From contig NZ_FNHQ01000013.1 in NCBI RefSeq assembly GCF_900103535.1, forward strand, positions 1 through 64,000: a DNA stretch of 64,000 nucleotides, written 5' to 3'. Positions 1-8,735 of this stretch are shown here, piece after piece. The position numbers were made by a program, and so were the translations under genes. Within the stretch, counting starts at the first letter, position 1. Every line of letters begins with the position of its first letter. The notes under the pieces are model-generated. The model made no database searches, had not been told where the DNA came from, and was given only the letters and a program-made list of their open reading frames with translations. This DNA is from Megasphaera paucivorans. Lineage in GTDB: Bacteria > Bacillota > Negativicutes > Veillonellales > Megasphaeraceae.

Positions 1-22
1 GAGTCGGACGGGAGGGACTGCG

Positions 23-262
23 ATGGTGAAAGTGATTACGGCCATACGAAACAAGGAATTAGATCAGGCGTTTGCCGACTGGACCAAGGGGTTTACCGCT
101 CCAGTCAGCCGCACTTTCCGTGGGACGATGAGACGAGTCATGCGGAAGATTCCCTTTCAAACGCATGTAGGGATTCATCACGGACGCATTTGCAATAATG
201 GCCCGTCCAGCAGTGCCATAGGGAAGTTAGCTAACAGTTTCTCAACGCCTGCATTTTTATAA
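23..262 (+). pseudogene. 79-codon ORF, possible gene remnant
   Basis: An open frame with a start at 23 and a fair ribosome-binding site (GGAGGGA, 11-17). The frame is also open back to the window edge, so the N-terminus may lie outside. The product is basic and I do not recognise it. Its last 30 residues (GRICNNGP, then IGKLANSF) only loosely recall the C-terminal part of ISL3-type transposases. No inverted repeat or full transposase is present. It could equally be a spurious frame. From 263 to 348 I see nothing. Confidence 0.2.
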
Positions 263-348
263 AAAAACGATGTCGATGAGGCTAGCTATTATCTAGGTCA
301 ATACATTCACCGAGAACTTCTTGACACATACCCGATGCAGAACAGCCC

Positions 349-377
349 TTTTCAGGTGTTTCTGTATTATGTATAAT
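349..377 (+). promoter_or_regulatory. Possible tilS promoter
   Basis: TTTTCA (349-354), a 17-base spacer and TATAAT (372-377) lie about 60 bases before tilS. The -35 element is weak. A TTGACA at 321-326 is too far from this -10 to belong to it. Confidence 0.35.
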
Positions 378-434
378 TGTATTAGGTCCGCTATGCTAGT
401 CAGATATAAGGCGGAAAAATGGTAGGGATCAGGT

Positions 435-1823
435 ATGCTGGAGATAGTAGAAGCATTTTGCTTAAAACATAATTTATTTGCCCCCGGGGATACGCTCGTT
501 GTTGCATGTTCCGGCGGGCCTGACTCACTGGCGCTGCTGGATGTGCTGGCGCGGCTGCAGGAGACGTATGCTTTGAAACTGGTCGTTTGTTACGTCCATC
601 ATGGCATACGCAAGGCAGCAGATCGTGAAGTTGGGTTTGTCAGTCGGGCGGCACAGGAGCGAGGCTGTTTGTTTGTTACCGAGCGGGTTGATGTCCCGGC
701 ACTGGCAGCGGCACGGCACGAATCGGAGGAGACGACAGGCCGGATAGAACGATACCGTATCCTGCGCCGGACGGCTGCGACGTATCATGCGGCGGCTATT
801 GCCGTGGCACACCACCAAAACGATCAAGCCGAAACGGTGCTGCAGCATTTACTGCGCGGCAGTGGGCTGACCGGCTTAACCGGGATGCATCCGAAGAGCG
901 GAGATATTATTCGTCCCTTTCTGGCGGTTACGCGGAAGGATATCGAAACGTATATTTCCGGGCAGGGACTGATTCCCTGCGATGACGAAACAAATCATTT
1001 GGATATATATCTGCGAAACCGCATACGGCGGCGCCTGCTGCCTGAACTGATGCAGTATAACCCCAATATCGTCAGCGATCTGAATCGCCTGGCAGATATT
1101 GTACAGGGAGAAAACGAATATATGGAAAAAGCGACAGCTGCAGCATATGCCGAATGGGTGTGTCAAGATACCCCGGGATGCCATATAGCTAAAAAAAAGC
1201 TGACCTCTTTGCCGGTAGCCTTGCAGCGGCGTCTGGTACGGAACATGTTTCAGCAGATTTCCGGACAGGCCGGCAATATTCCGTTCCATTATACAGAACA
1301 GTTACGGGCGATGGCCTCTCAGGATACGGGACGGCAGTTCCGGTGCCGGACGATATGGGCATATACGACGTATGACAATTTGCATATCGTTCCGGCAGAC
1401 ACTGCGATTCCGGTGATTCCCGATGCCCGGCGCCGGGATGATACCAAGGTGCCGCTGGACGGACCGGGAACCTATCAGCTGGGACCATATACCCTGACCG
1501 TTGTGCTTTCACGGGAACGGCCGCAGGAGAAGGATCTGCACGTGTGTGTACTCGATTATGATACACATTCTGCTTTTTATGTATTGCGTTATCGTCGTCC
1601 CGGTGATAAAATTCGACTTGGACCACATAGCAGCAAAACGTTGAAAAAGTACTTTATTGATAAAAAAATACCACTGTCACAGCGGGACAGTATTCCGCTG
1701 ATAGCACATAATGAGAATATCCTTTGGATATTCGGACAGGCAGCGGCATTTGAAGCTTCGGTACAAACGGAAACACCACTATATATGATAGGCACTATTA
1801 CAGGAGGAGATTTGCATGCATAG
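435..1823 (+). CDS. tilS: tRNA(Ile)-lysidine synthetase TilS
   Basis: Adds lysine to C34 of the minor isoleucine tRNA with anticodon CAU, converting it from an AUG reader to an AUA reader; ATP-dependent and cytosolic. The 462-residue product has the N-type PP-loop SGGPDS at residues 26-31, followed by the family's YVHHGIR and AVAHHQNDQAET stretches. The C-terminal third carries the usual RRPGDKIRLG motif of the TilS C-domain. The length is normal. It overlaps hpt by 8 bases in another frame, the common tilS-hpt-ftsH order of Firmicutes, which implies translational coupling. The start is the ATG after AGGGA. Confidence 0.95.
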   Translation: MLEIVEAFCLKHNLFAPGDTLVVACSGGPDSLALLDVLARLQETYALKLVVCYVHHGIRKAADREVGFVSRAAQERGCLFVTERVDVPALAAARHESEETTGRIERYRILRRTAATYHAAAIAVAHHQNDQAETVLQHLLRGSGLTGLTGMHPKSGDIIRPFLAVTRKDIETYISGQGLIPCDDETNHLDIYLRNRIRRRLLPELMQYNPNIVSDLNRLADIVQGENEYMEKATAAAYAEWVCQDTPGCHIAKKKLTSLPVALQRRLVRNMFQQISGQAGNIPFHYTEQLRAMASQDTGRQFRCRTIWAYTTYDNLHIVPADTAIPVIPDARRRDDTKVPLDGPGTYQLGPYTLTVVLSRERPQEKDLHVCVLDYDTHSAFYVLRYRRPGDKIRLGPHSSKTLKKYFIDKKIPLSQRDSIPLIAHNENILWIFGQAAAFEASVQTETPLYMIGTITGGDLHA

Positions 1824-2355
1824 CGACTTACAAGAAATTCTTTTTACGGAAGAACAAATCAAACAACGGGTACGAGAAATGGGGGCTCAAATCACCAAGG
1901 ATTATGCAAATGAAGAAATCGTACTGGTAGGTGTCCTGAAAGGTGCCGTTACTTTTTTTACGGATTTGGCGAGAATCATTGATCGGCCCGTGGCCTTTGA
2001 TTTTATCAGCTGCTCAAGCTATGGATCGGGGGCGACGTCTTCCGGTCAGGTGGCAATAAAAAAAGATCTCGATAAATCGGTAGAAGGCAAAAACGTGCTG
2101 CTTGTCGAAGATATTATAGATACAGGTATTACGCTTAGCTGGCTGCTGCCGCTGTTGAGAGCCCGCAAAGCGAAATCCGTCAAGCTTGCGACGCTGCTGA
2201 GCAAACCGTCACGGCGCAAGGTGGATGTACCTGTCGACTATAACGGATTTGAAATCCCCGATGCCTTTGTAGTAGGGTATGGACTGGATTATGACGGGCG
2301 GTACCGTAATCTTCCGTATATCGGAGTTTTAAAACCGGAAGTATATTCTAAATAA
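1816..2355 (+). CDS. hpt: Hypoxanthine phosphoribosyltransferase
   Basis: Salvages hypoxanthine and guanine to IMP and GMP using PRPP. The 179-residue protein has the PRPP-binding loop VEDIIDTG at residues 97-104 and the phosphate-binding LKGA near residue 41, both typical of class I phosphoribosyltransferases. The start at 1816 follows GGAGGAG inside the end of tilS and overlaps it by 8 bases. The following ftsH has its own promoter, so hpt probably ends the tilS transcript at least in part. Confidence 0.95.
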   Translation: MHSDLQEILFTEEQIKQRVREMGAQITKDYANEEIVLVGVLKGAVTFFTDLARIIDRPVAFDFISCSSYGSGATSSGQVAIKKDLDKSVEGKNVLLVEDIIDTGITLSWLLPLLRARKAKSVKLATLLSKPSRRKVDVPVDYNGFEIPDAFVVGYGLDYDGRYRNLPYIGVLKPEVYSK

Positions 2356-2361
2356 AAATCA

Positions 2362-2390
2362 TTGTTGGTTTTACTGAATTGTGGTATGAT
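2362..2390 (+). promoter_or_regulatory. ftsH promoter with overlapping palindrome
   Basis: TTGTTG (2362-2367), 17 bases and TATGAT (2385-2390) with a TGTGG extension form a good sigma-70-type promoter. The 12-base perfect palindrome ATACAATTGTAT (2389-2400) overlaps the end of the -10 and the likely start of transcription. It may be an operator, but no regulator can be named. Confidence 0.6.
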
Positions 2391-2451
2391 ACAATTGTAT
2401 TGGTATGACTACCCAATAACAGTTCTAGATTGAAATGAAAGGAGCAGTATT

Positions 2452-4404
2452 TTGAGTAAATTTGTACGCAATGTAAGTCTTTACTTGCTTATTATTATTG
2501 TTGCCGTGTCACTTATAGATGCTTTTACGACCAATAAAGCCGATAAATCGGAAATTACGTATACGAATTTCCTGAATCAGGTCCAGCAGAAGAAGGTAGA
2601 CACCGTTCAGATTACCAATGATCATGCTATTTCCGGTAAGCTGAAAGATGGAACGGCCTTTACGTCGTATGCTCCCACGGATGTGGCACTGATGCCGGCT
2701 TTGCGCGACGCAGATGTCAATATTATCGCCAAGCCGCCGGAACAGCCATCCTGGTGGATGAGCATGCTGAGCTCTGTATTGCCTATCCTGATTCTTATTG
2801 GTGTATGGTTCTTTATCATGCAGCAGACGCAGGGCGGCGGCGGCCGGGTCATGAACTTTGGTAAAAGCCATGCGAAAATGCACGGAGAAGGGAAGATCAA
2901 AGTATCCTTCAAGGATGTGGCCGGCGAAGATGAAGCAAAGGAAGAATTAGCAGAAATTGTAGAGTTTTTACGCAATCCCAGCAAGTACAACAGCATAGGT
3001 GCCAAAATCCCTAAAGGCGTCCTCCTTTTCGGACCTCCGGGGACCGGTAAAACGTTGCTGGCCAGAGCCGTTGCCGGTGAAGCCGGTGTACCATTTTTCA
3101 GTATCAGCGGGTCTGATTTTGTAGAAATGTTTGTCGGTGTCGGGGCATCCCGTGTGCGTGACCTTTTCACACAGGCTAAGAAAAATGCACCTTGCATCGT
3201 CTTTATTGATGAAATTGATGCAGTAGGCCGTCAGCGTGGTGCCGGTCTTGGCGGCGGGCATGATGAACGGGAACAGACCTTGAATCAACTCTTGGTGGAA
3301 ATGGATGGGTTCGGAGCGAACGAAGGTATTATTACCATTGCCGCGACCAACCGTCCGGATATCTTGGATCCGGCGCTGCTGCGTCCGGGCCGTTTCGACC
3401 GTCAGATCACTGTGGATCGTCCTGATTTGCGCGGACGTGTTGCGATTCTGCAGGTCCATGCCAAAGGAAAACCCTTGGCGAACGATGTCGACTTGAAAAC
3501 GATTGCCAAAAAAACACCGGGCTTTACGGGTGCGGATTTGGGAAATCTTCTGAACGAAGCGGCACTGCTGGCTGCTCGCGCCAATAAAAAAATCATTGGC
3601 ATGCCTGAATTGGAAGAAGCCAGTGAAAAAGTATGCTTTGGTCCGGAACGCCGCAGTCATGTGATCAGCGAAAAAGAAAAACGACTGACAGCGGTTCATG
3701 AATCAGGGCATGCCATTGTAGCACAATTGCTGCCAGAAGCCGATCCGGTGCATAAAGTCACGATTATTCCGCGTGGCCGTGCCGGCGGGTATACGATGAT
3801 GCTTCCGGAAGAAGATCGTTCCTATGAAACAAAATCCTATATGCTGGCGCAGATCCGAGTCGCTTTGGGCGGACGAGCGGCAGAACAGATTATTTTTGAT
3901 GAAATCAGCAGTGGTGCTTCCGGTGACTTGCAGAGCGTGACCAATATCGTACGGCAGATGATCATGCGTCTCGGCATGAGCTCCAAACTGGGGCCGATGG
4001 TATTCGGCGAACAGCAGGAACAGGTCTTTCTGGGCAAGAGCCTGGGACATGAGCGGAACTACGGCGATGGCGTAGCGGAACTCATCGACAAGGAAATGCA
4101 CGATATGGTATCAGAAGCATACGCCGATACGCTGAAACTTCTCCATGCGAATATAGATGCCTTGAGAAGCATGGCCGATGCGCTGATGCAGGTAGAAACG
4201 ATCGACCATCATCAGGTGGAAAATATTATTAAATACGGTTCGTTGGAAGCGCCTGAAGAACAAGCTCCGGCCAAAGCGGAAGAATCCGCAGTACCGCCGG
4301 CAGAAGAACCGCAGGTACCGGAACAGCCGGTGAAAAAAGAAACAGAAGACGAACATATTGGCATCAGCCCATGGGGCAATGTCATTTCGGATAATAAAGA
4401 GTAA
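2452..4404 (+). CDS. ftsH: ATP-dependent zinc metalloprotease FtsH
   Basis: Membrane-anchored AAA protease that unfolds and degrades membrane and short-lived cytosolic proteins. The 650-residue product has two N-terminal membrane segments (about 8-24 and 104-122). An AAA domain follows with Walker A GPPGTGKT at 194-201, Walker B FIDEIDA and the pore loop FVEMFVGVG. The zinc site HESGH is at 416-420. The C-terminal tail is rich in Glu, Pro and Ala and is not conserved in the family. The start is TTG at 2452, set by AAAGGAG at 2438-2444. A terminator follows directly. Confidence 0.97.
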   Translation: MSKFVRNVSLYLLIIIVAVSLIDAFTTNKADKSEITYTNFLNQVQQKKVDTVQITNDHAISGKLKDGTAFTSYAPTDVALMPALRDADVNIIAKPPEQPSWWMSMLSSVLPILILIGVWFFIMQQTQGGGGRVMNFGKSHAKMHGEGKIKVSFKDVAGEDEAKEELAEIVEFLRNPSKYNSIGAKIPKGVLLFGPPGTGKTLLARAVAGEAGVPFFSISGSDFVEMFVGVGASRVRDLFTQAKKNAPCIVFIDEIDAVGRQRGAGLGGGHDEREQTLNQLLVEMDGFGANEGIITIAATNRPDILDPALLRPGRFDRQITVDRPDLRGRVAILQVHAKGKPLANDVDLKTIAKKTPGFTGADLGNLLNEAALLAARANKKIIGMPELEEASEKVCFGPERRSHVISEKEKRLTAVHESGHAIVAQLLPEADPVHKVTIIPRGRAGGYTMMLPEEDRSYETKSYMLAQIRVALGGRAAEQIIFDEISSGASGDLQSVTNIVRQMIMRLGMSSKLGPMVFGEQQEQVFLGKSLGHERNYGDGVAELIDKEMHDMVSEAYADTLKLLHANIDALRSMADALMQVETIDHHQVENIIKYGSLEAPEEQAPAKAEESAVPPAEEPQVPEQPVKKETEDEHIGISPWGNVISDNKE

Positions 4405-4431
4405 AATGTAAGAAGCAGTAGTAAACAGAGT

Positions 4432-4463
4432 AAAGACGGCGCACCCTTTTGCGTCGTCTTTTG
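4432..4463 (+). terminator. Rho-independent terminator after ftsH
   Basis: Twelve-base arms (4432-4443 and 4450-4461) with one G-U pair, a six-base loop and a short T run. Confidence 0.8.
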
Positions 4464-4498
4464 CGTAAAAATGCCGGAAAACGGGATACTTGGAGCAA

Positions 4499-4526
4499 TT
4501 GACACGTGAGTCATATATGCTACAAT
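4499..4526 (+). promoter_or_regulatory. birA promoter
   Basis: TTGACA (4499-4504), 16 bases and TACAAT (4521-4526). A TTGTCAA at 4530-4536 makes an inverted repeat with the TTGACA. Its polarity is opposite to that of known BirA half-sites, so autoregulation by BirA is not supported. Confidence 0.65.
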
Positions 4527-4569
4527 GAAATTGTCAACGTCATTTATTTTTTGAAAATGGGGTGGAACT

Positions 4570-5541
4570 GTGAGAAAAGATATCTTGGAATATTTACTGA
4601 ATCATAAAGGTGAATACGTTTCCGGACAAAAAATTTCTGAAGAACTGGGGATTTCCCGTACGGCGGTGTGGAAACACATCCGTGTGTTAAAATCGCGGGG
4701 ATATGTCATTGAATCGTATACGAAACGAGGCTATTGCTTGATGGAAGCGCCGGAACTCTTGTTGCCGGAGTTAGTTGGGGAAGGACTGCAGACGAAAGTT
4801 TTCGGCAAAAAAATTCACTACAAAGAAAAGGTAGACTCGACGAATAATGTGGCTAAAAAATTGGCGGAAGAAGGGGCAGAGGAAGGAACGATCGTCTTGG
4901 CAGAAGAACAATCCGGCGGCCGCGGCCGGCTGGAACGGAGCTTTTTGTCGCCGTTTGCACAAGGGGTGTGGTTTTCCCTGATTTTGCGACCGACCTTTTT
5001 GCCTATGGAAGTTTCTAAAATGACACTGCTGGCGGCGGTTGCGCTGACCAAGGCACTGCATAAGATGGGACTTGTGGAATGCGGCATTAAATGGCCTAAC
5101 GATATTCTGGTCAAGGACCGCAAGGTCGTCGGGATATTGACCGAGCTCAATGCCTCGATGGAACGTATCAACTATCTGGTCATGGGCATCGGCATTAATA
5201 CCTCGCTGACCAAGAAAGAATTGCCGAAGGACTTGAGAAAAACCGTCACGAGCTTTACCATTGAAAATGTTCCGGTTCATCGCCAGGCGCTGCTGCAGGA
5301 AGTATTGCTGCAACTGGAACGGTATTATGAAATTGCGGAAACAGAAGGGTTTAAGCCGATTCTTGCAGAATGGAAAGTCTTATCCATGATGATGGGCAAG
5401 GAAGTAGAAGTAAGTGAACCAGGCCGATCCTTTACAGGCAAAGCCGTAGATCTTGATGACAGCGGCAATCTTATTGTTGAAACAGAAGCGGGACGAGAAA
5501 CGGTACTTGCCGGAGATGTACGGGTACGTGCTGTACAATAA
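4570..5541 (+). CDS. birA: Bifunctional biotin ligase / biotin operon repressor BirA
   Basis: Activates biotin to biotinyl-AMP, transfers it to a lysine of carboxylase or decarboxylase carrier proteins, and with bound biotinyl-AMP represses biotin genes. The 323-residue protein has a winged helix-turn-helix at residues 15-45 (SEELGISRTAVWKHI), so it is the DNA-binding type. The ligase core has GGRGR at 116-120 and KWPNDI at 174-179, and an SH3-like C-terminal domain follows. The start is GTG at 4570 after GGGGTGG. It lies just upstream of bioY, whose promoter carries a BirA-like dyad. Confidence 0.95.
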   Translation: MRKDILEYLLNHKGEYVSGQKISEELGISRTAVWKHIRVLKSRGYVIESYTKRGYCLMEAPELLLPELVGEGLQTKVFGKKIHYKEKVDSTNNVAKKLAEEGAEEGTIVLAEEQSGGRGRLERSFLSPFAQGVWFSLILRPTFLPMEVSKMTLLAAVALTKALHKMGLVECGIKWPNDILVKDRKVVGILTELNASMERINYLVMGIGINTSLTKKELPKDLRKTVTSFTIENVPVHRQALLQEVLLQLERYYEIAETEGFKPILAEWKVLSMMMGKEVEVSEPGRSFTGKAVDLDDSGNLIVETEAGRETVLAGDVRVRAVQ

Positions 5542-5545
5542 TTTA

Positions 5546-5601
5546 TTGTTAACCTATAATTGATTATAAAAATTGACAATTGAATTCTTTTTTGCTACCA
5601 T
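5546..5601 (+). promoter_or_regulatory. Probable BirA operator and bioY promoter
   Basis: TTGTTAACC (5546-5554) and AATTGACAA (5571-5579) are separated by 16 bases. This is the arrangement known for BirA sites in Firmicutes (TTGTTAAC, 14-16 bases, inverted half). The right half overlaps the -35 TTGACA (5573-5578) of a promoter whose -10 is TACCAT (5596-5601), 17 bases on. Bound BirA would block RNA polymerase. Confidence 0.7.
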
Positions 5602-5642
5602 AAGAAGCGGACATCATATATTTTGATACGGGAGGGACATAC

Positions 5643-6224
5643 ATGCCTATTCGAAAAATGATTGGTGCCGCTTTTTTTGCGGCTATTATTGCTATTTTAT
5701 CTCAATTTGCGATTCCTATCGGATCTGTTCCGCACACGCTGCAGGTCATGGCGGTGACGTTGGCCGGTGTTGTTTTGGGACCGCGCTATGGGGCACTCAG
5801 TGTCTTGGTCTGGTTATTATTGGGGGCGTTCGGTTTGCCCGTATTTGCCATGGGTGGCTCCGGACTGGGTTCGGTATTTGGCCCGCTGTGCGGATTTTTT
5901 CTCGGCTTCATTTTTGAAGCGTGGATCTGCGGCTATTGTTATATTGGCAGCCGAGCCAAAAGAAAAGAACGACTGCTGGCCTTTGCGGTCGGTGTTTTCT
6001 CTATTCTGCTGGTGTACATACTGGGTGTACTTGGATTTATGGCGTATTTCCATTGGATGCTGCATAAGCCGATGGCCCTGTATCAGGCCATATTACTCTG
6101 TGCCGCACCCTTTGTGCCGTTTGATTTGATTAAAATGGTCATCGGTGTGACTGCCGGATCTAAAATTACGCAGGCTTTGGAAAAAACGGGGTTGAGTTTT
6201 CGGAATATAGGGAAAAAAGCATAG
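5643..6224 (+). CDS. bioY: Biotin transporter BioY (ECF S-component)
   Basis: Substrate-binding membrane subunit for biotin uptake. The 193-residue, strongly hydrophobic protein has five to six membrane segments, and the early sequence VPHTLQVMAVTLAGVVLGPR with the later GLPVFA is typical of BioY. The start is the ATG after GGGAGG. It has no ATPase next to it. The EcfA1-EcfA2-EcfT module at 18.9-21.4 kb is the likely shared energiser (inference from the group II ECF arrangement). Expression is probably set by the BirA dyad upstream. Confidence 0.93.
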   Translation: MPIRKMIGAAFFAAIIAILSQFAIPIGSVPHTLQVMAVTLAGVVLGPRYGALSVLVWLLLGAFGLPVFAMGGSGLGSVFGPLCGFFLGFIFEAWICGYCYIGSRAKRKERLLAFAVGVFSILLVYILGVLGFMAYFHWMLHKPMALYQAILLCAAPFVPFDLIKMVIGVTAGSKITQALEKTGLSFRNIGKKA

Positions 6225-6328
6225 CATATATTTTGTTTATACCTTCAAAAAGTTCTGTATTTTTCATACAAACAATGGTATTATATAGGGCGTAAGCTAG
6301 AAATTGAAAATGTATGGGAGATAAAACT

Positions 6329-7093
6329 ATGTTACTTGTAATTGATGTAGGAAATACCAATATTGTATTAGGTGTGTTTGACGGAAAGGATTTGCTTGAT
6401 CATTGGCGCATTTCTACAGATCGTCTGCGTACAACAGATGAATATGGGGTATTGATCCGCAATCTTTTTAATTTTAATGAAGTGAACGCCGATCAAATCG
6501 ACGCTATCATAATTTCTTCCGTAGTACCACCTGTTATGCCTACACTGGAACGCATGTGCCAGCGTTATTTCGGAGTGATGCCGCTGATAATCGGACCGGG
6601 TGTTAAGACGGGCATGGATATTAAATATGACAACCCTCGTGAAGTAGGAGCCGACCGGATTGTAAATGCAGTAGGGGCCTATGCTAAATACGGCGGACCG
6701 CTGATCATTATTGATTTTGGCACGGCGACGACTTTTTGTGCCGTATCAGCAGGCGGTGATTATCTGGGCGGGGCGATTGCGCCGGGGATCGGCATATCGA
6801 CGGAAGCCTTGGTGCAGCGGACGGCGAAACTTCCGCGTATCGAGGTTGTTACGACGGAACGCGTTATCTGCCGCAACACCGTACAGAGCATGCAGGCCGG
6901 TGTCTTCTTTGGCTTTGTCGGCCAGGTAGAAGGGGTCGTTGGAGAGATGAAAAAGGAATTAGGCGGTAAAGCCAAGGTCGTAGCGACCGGCGGGTTATCC
7001 GTCATTATTGCCCCGGCTGCCAAATCGATTGATGTAGTAGAACCTATGTTAACATTGGAAGGACTTCGGGTTATCTATGATCGGAACCATTAA
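6329..7093 (+). CDS. coaX: Type III pantothenate kinase CoaX
   Basis: Phosphorylates pantothenate, the first step of coenzyme A synthesis; it belongs to the ASKHA fold and is not feedback-inhibited by CoA in characterised members. The 254-residue product has the phosphate-binding DVGNTN at residues 6-11, then [11 protein letters not shown] and IIDFGTATT, all diagnostic. I chose ATG 6329 over the in-frame ATG 6314 because GGGAG (6316-6320) sits eight bases before 6329 and the family starts [11 protein letters not shown]. The last 17 bases overlap dusB. Confidence 0.95.
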   Translation: MLLVIDVGNTNIVLGVFDGKDLLDHWRISTDRLRTTDEYGVLIRNLFNFNEVNADQIDAIIISSVVPPVMPTLERMCQRYFGVMPLIIGPGVKTGMDIKYDNPREVGADRIVNAVGAYAKYGGPLIIIDFGTATTFCAVSAGGDYLGGAIAPGIGISTEALVQRTAKLPRIEVVTTERVICRNTVQSMQAGVFFGFVGQVEGVVGEMKKELGGKAKVVATGGLSVIIAPAAKSIDVVEPMLTLEGLRVIYDRNH

Positions 7094-8051
7094 ACCACTG
7101 TCTATCGGCAGTGTTACTCTGGAAATTCCCGTGATTCTGGCACCCATGGCCGGCGTCTGCGATTTGCCGTACCGTGTGATTGCACGGCACTACGGAGCCG
7201 CGATGGTTTGTGCAGAAATGGTCAGTGATAAGGGGCTGTTATATCACAATAGACATACACAAGAGATGCTCCGCATAGATCCACGTGAGCATCCTCTTTC
7301 TATGCAGATATTCGGATCCGATCCGGCGACCATGGCCAATGCGGCGCAGGAGGTAGAAAAAGCAGGAGCAGACGTAGTGGATATCAATATGGGCTGCCCT
7401 GTAAACAAAGTCGTAAAAAATCAAGAAGGATCGGCGCTTATGAAGGATCTGCCGCGGGCAGAAGCGATTATCGCCGCCGTCGTATCGGCAGTTTCGCTGC
7501 CGGTAACTGTGAAGATGCGCACCGGCTGGGATGCAGACCATAATACGGCCGTGGAACTGGCAAAACGGGCCGAACAGGCCGGCGCAGCTGCGGTCACCGT
7601 TCATGGGCGGACCCGGGAGCAATTTTACATGGGAAAAGCCGACTGGACAAAAATAAAAGATGTCGTGCAGGCCGTGACCATTCCCGTCATCGGCAACGGC
7701 GATATCACAGACGGTCCTTCGGCGCTGCAGATGTTTGAAGAAACGGGCTGCCGAGGGATTATGATCGGCCGCGGTGCACAAGGAAACCCTTGGATTTTTC
7801 CGCAGATCATCATGTATCTGAAAACAGGAAAAATCCTGCCGCCGCCGACAGCAGCAGAACGCTATGAACAATTGCTGGAACATTTTGAGAGCCTTCTGGC
7901 GTATAAAGGAGAATATATTGCACTCCGGGAAATGCGGGCGCATGCCGCCTGGTATACAAAAGGAATGCACGGATCAGCTGCCCTGCGCGAACGGATCAAC
8001 CGAGCAGCGGGAGTAGCGGAATTCAGAAACATAATCCGGAAACTGCTGTAA
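7077..8051 (+). CDS. dusB: tRNA-dihydrouridine synthase (DusB type)
   Basis: FMN- and NADPH-dependent reduction of uridines in the tRNA D-loop. The 324-residue TIM-barrel protein shows the N-terminal APMAGVCD at 22-29 and [10 protein letters not shown] with the catalytic Cys107. [10 protein letters not shown] and [11 protein letters not shown], both FMN or phosphate contacts in the family, follow. It overlaps coaX by 17 bases and has no strong ribosome-binding site of its own, so it is probably translated by coupling. Firmicute homologues are often called dusB; which uridines it modifies cannot be read from the sequence. Confidence 0.93.
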   Translation: MIGTIKPLSIGSVTLEIPVILAPMAGVCDLPYRVIARHYGAAMVCAEMVSDKGLLYHNRHTQEMLRIDPREHPLSMQIFGSDPATMANAAQEVEKAGADVVDINMGCPVNKVVKNQEGSALMKDLPRAEAIIAAVVSAVSLPVTVKMRTGWDADHNTAVELAKRAEQAGAAAVTVHGRTREQFYMGKADWTKIKDVVQAVTIPVIGNGDITDGPSALQMFEETGCRGIMIGRGAQGNPWIFPQIIMYLKTGKILPPPTAAERYEQLLEHFESLLAYKGEYIALREMRAHAAWYTKGMHGSAALRERINRAAGVAEFRNIIRKLL

Positions 8052-8107
8052 TCTATCCGGGTCGGTTCCTGCTTTTCCGACGGTATATTTCCTGCCATGT
8101 GCCTCTG

Positions 8108-8136
8108 TTGACAGACAGGGCATATAAGAATATAAT
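8108..8136 (+). promoter_or_regulatory. greA-lysS promoter
   Basis: A consensus promoter: TTGACA (8108-8113), 17 bases, TATAAT (8131-8136). It leaves a 5' leader of about 90 bases before greA. A second TTGACA at 8185-8190 has no good -10. Confidence 0.85.
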
Positions 8137-8231
8137 AAAATGTACTTGTAATTGAATAGATACACGTATAGTGCCAAGGGCTGCTTGACACTATTTTCTG
8201 TATATGACCATACGAGCAAAGGAGCACAGCT

Positions 8232-8717
8232 ATGACTGAAACATTAATCACTGAAGAAGGTCTGAAAAAACTAACCGATGAACTGGAAGAATTAAAATCT
8301 GTCCGCCGCATTAAGGTTTCCGAACGTATTCAAGAAGCGATCGCTTTAGGTGACTTGAGTGAAAACTCTGAATATGACGATGCTAAAAACGAACAGGCTT
8401 TTATCGAAGGACGTATTGCCGAATTGGAAGGCAAAATCCGCACGGCTAAAATCATAAAAGAATCGGAGGACAGCGCGGCCAGAGTCAGCCTGGGTTCTAA
8501 AGTCGTTTTGGAAGATGTAGAAACAGGCGACCGCTTTACCTATACTGTCGTTGGCACAGCAGAAGCCGATCCGTTCAATAATCGTATTTCTAATGAATCA
8601 CCCGTAGGCGCGGCGATTTTGGGTAAAAACATCAATAAGCAGCATCCTGTCATTGTATCTGTAAAAGCACCGGCGGGACAACTCAAGTATCGTATATTAC
8701 CGCCCGATGCGGAATAA
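8232..8717 (+). CDS. greA: Transcription elongation factor GreA
   Basis: Binds the RNA polymerase secondary channel and stimulates cleavage of backtracked transcripts. The 161-residue protein has the two GreA parts: an N-terminal coiled coil (residues 1-78) whose tip holds the acidic GDLSENSEYDDAK, and a C-terminal FKBP-like domain ending with SPVGAAILGK. The length is normal. It follows AAAGGAG and is 18 bases from lysS, with which it is surely co-transcribed. Confidence 0.96.
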   Translation: MTETLITEEGLKKLTDELEELKSVRRIKVSERIQEAIALGDLSENSEYDDAKNEQAFIEGRIAELEGKIRTAKIIKESEDSAARVSLGSKVVLEDVETGDRFTYTVVGTAEADPFNNRISNESPVGAAILGKNINKQHPVIVSVKAPAGQLKYRILPPDAE

Positions 8718-8735
8718 GAAGCAGGAGGGAACTAC

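Noticed and set aside
4499-4536. Inverted repeat at the birA promoter as a BirA operator
   Set aside because: The half-sites point the opposite way (TTGACA first, TGTCAA second) and lack the TTGTTAAC core seen before bioY.
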